NCBI GenBank assembly: GCA_903876465.1
Contig: CAIRAF010000055.1
Coordinates: 1-5,242 of the forward strand
Length of the DNA: 5,242 nt
Source of the DNA: an uncultured bacterium
GTDB lineage: Bacteria; Patescibacteriota; Minisyncoccia; Phycocordibacterales; PALSA-1337
Direction: 5' to 3'
Shown here: piece after piece, positions 4,977 through 5,242 of the stretch
How positions within the stretch are numbered: position 1 is the first letter of the stretch
Layout: each line of letters begins with the position of its first letter
The notes under the pieces: model-generated
The model's database searches: none
Told to the model about the DNA's origin: nothing
What the model saw: the letters and a program-made list of their open reading frames with translations, nothing else
Program-made: the position numbers and the translations under genes

Positions 4977-5001
4977 AAAAAATCCCCTTAAAGGGATTTT
5001 T
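4977..5001 (-). terminator. Intrinsic terminator after tRNA-Asp
   Basis: The arms AAAAATCCC and GGGATTTTT pair perfectly (9 bp) around a 6-nt loop, followed by one more T on the minus strand. It begins 3 nt after the tRNA discriminator base. The symmetric A and T tracts would also let it work on the plus strand, but no plus-strand gene is seen. Confidence 0.75.
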
Positions 5002-5004
5002 CTG

Positions 5005-5078
5005 CGCGCCCGGTGGGACTCGAACCCATGACCTCTCCCGTGACAGGGGAGCGCTCTAACCAGCTGAGCTACGGGCGC
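5005..5078 (-). tRNA. tRNA-Asp(GTC), CCA not encoded
   Basis: This is a 74-nt cloverleaf: acceptor GCGCCCG/CGGGCGC, D arm GCTC/GAGC, anticodon stem CTCCC/GGGAG around loop CTGTCAC (anticodon GTC at 5042-5044), T loop TTCGAGT and discriminator G, as expected for Asp. The outer T-stem pair (49-65) is an A-C mismatch. The bases after the discriminator are CAG, so CCA is added after transcription. It has its own promoter and terminator. Confidence 0.95.
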
Positions 5079-5094
5079 ATATGCAATGAAGGAC

Positions 5095-5122
5095 AGTGTA
5101 GCAAAAAACAGCCAAAAGACAA
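5095..5122 (-). promoter_or_regulatory. Promoter of tRNA-Asp
   Basis: TTGTCT (5117-5122, 4/6) and TACACT (5095-5100, 4/6) are 16 bp apart, and the -10 is preceded by TGC, giving an extended -10. The predicted start leaves a leader of roughly 10 nt before the tRNA. Nothing else is evident in the 77-bp gap between the two tRNAs, and I see no terminator for the upstream one. Confidence 0.55.
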
Positions 5123-5155
5123 GAAAAATTGATGCAACCTCCCTACTTAATAATG

Positions 5156-5226
5156 TGTCGGTGAATGGAATCGGACCATTGTCTAAGGCTTATGAGTCCT
5201 TCGTTCTACCATTGAACTACACCGAC
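5156..5226 (-). tRNA. tRNA with CAT anticodon (elongator Met or Ile2), atypical
   Basis: This is a 71-nt cloverleaf with a perfect acceptor GTCGGTG/CACCGAC, D stem GTTC/GAAC, anticodon loop CTCATAA (anticodon CAT at 5192-5194), T stem AATGG/CCATT and discriminator A; CCA is not encoded. The fully paired 1-72 position and the lack of GGG/CCC in the anticodon stem argue against initiator tRNA. Two features are odd. The T loop is TCCGATT, with C where the near-universal T55 should be, and the last anticodon-stem pair (31-39) is A-G. CAT could be Met, or Ile if TilS modifies the C to lysidine; this sequence alone does not decide. Confidence 0.85.
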
Positions 5227-5242
5227 GTGAGACTACAATACC

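Noticed and set aside
5139..5150. AGGGAGG on the minus strand between two tRNAs, resembling a Shine-Dalgarno
   Set aside because: No ATG or GTG with a usable ORF follows; the region leads into the tRNA-Asp promoter.
1..5242. CRISPR arrays, insertion sequences, integrase or phage genes
   Set aside because: I see no regularly spaced repeats, transposase motifs or terminal inverted repeats; the window is housekeeping genes, tRNAs and one small RNA candidate.

Overview
The window looks like a piece of a small, AT-rich genome from the Candidate Phyla Radiation / Patescibacteria, probably Parcubacteria-like. This is inferred from four things. The CTP synthase has motif variants that I associate with that group. 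Release factor 2 is unusually short. None of the five protein genes has a Shine-Dalgarno sequence. Three of the four tRNA genes do not encode their CCA end. No taxonomic marker such as 16S rRNA is present, so the assignment is tentative. Every gene lies on the minus strand, so transcription runs from high to low coordinates.

Right part (about 4185-5242): a CAT-anticodon tRNA with odd features, then tRNA-Asp(GTC) with its own extended -10 promoter and an intrinsic terminator. Next comes a 257-residue membrane-anchored protein with a C-terminal IPT/TIG-like domain, whose function I do not recognise.

Middle part (about 3700-4184): a well-formed promoter drives tRNA-Thr(GGT), followed by a hairpin, a broken 5' copy of a tRNA-Thr, and an intact tRNA-Thr(CGT). 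Between this and prfB lies a segment richer in GC than its surroundings. It has a strong promoter (TTGACA, 16 bp, TACAAT), a 13-bp closing stem beginning exactly at the predicted +1, internal hairpins and a rho-independent terminator. I read it as an independently transcribed structured RNA of about 159 nt that I cannot assign to a known family. It is the best candidate here for something undescribed.

Left part (1-3668): a tight run of prfB (peptide chain release factor 2), ftsE and ftsX (the divisome ABC-type complex) and pyrG (CTP synthase, cut by the left edge). Gaps are 15, 3 and 37 bp. prfB-ftsE-ftsX is a gene order known from many bacteria. Working together, this run covers translation termination at UGA/UAA, control of septal cell-wall hydrolysis, and CTP supply. 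RF2 with SPF and GGQ motifs, plus a gene ending in TGA, indicates that UGA is a stop codon here.

A recurring pattern is a -10-like hexamer placed 6-7 nt before the ATG of prfB, ftsE, pyrG and the IPT/TIG gene. That would put +1 on or next to the A of ATG, so much of this locus may be translated from leaderless mRNAs.
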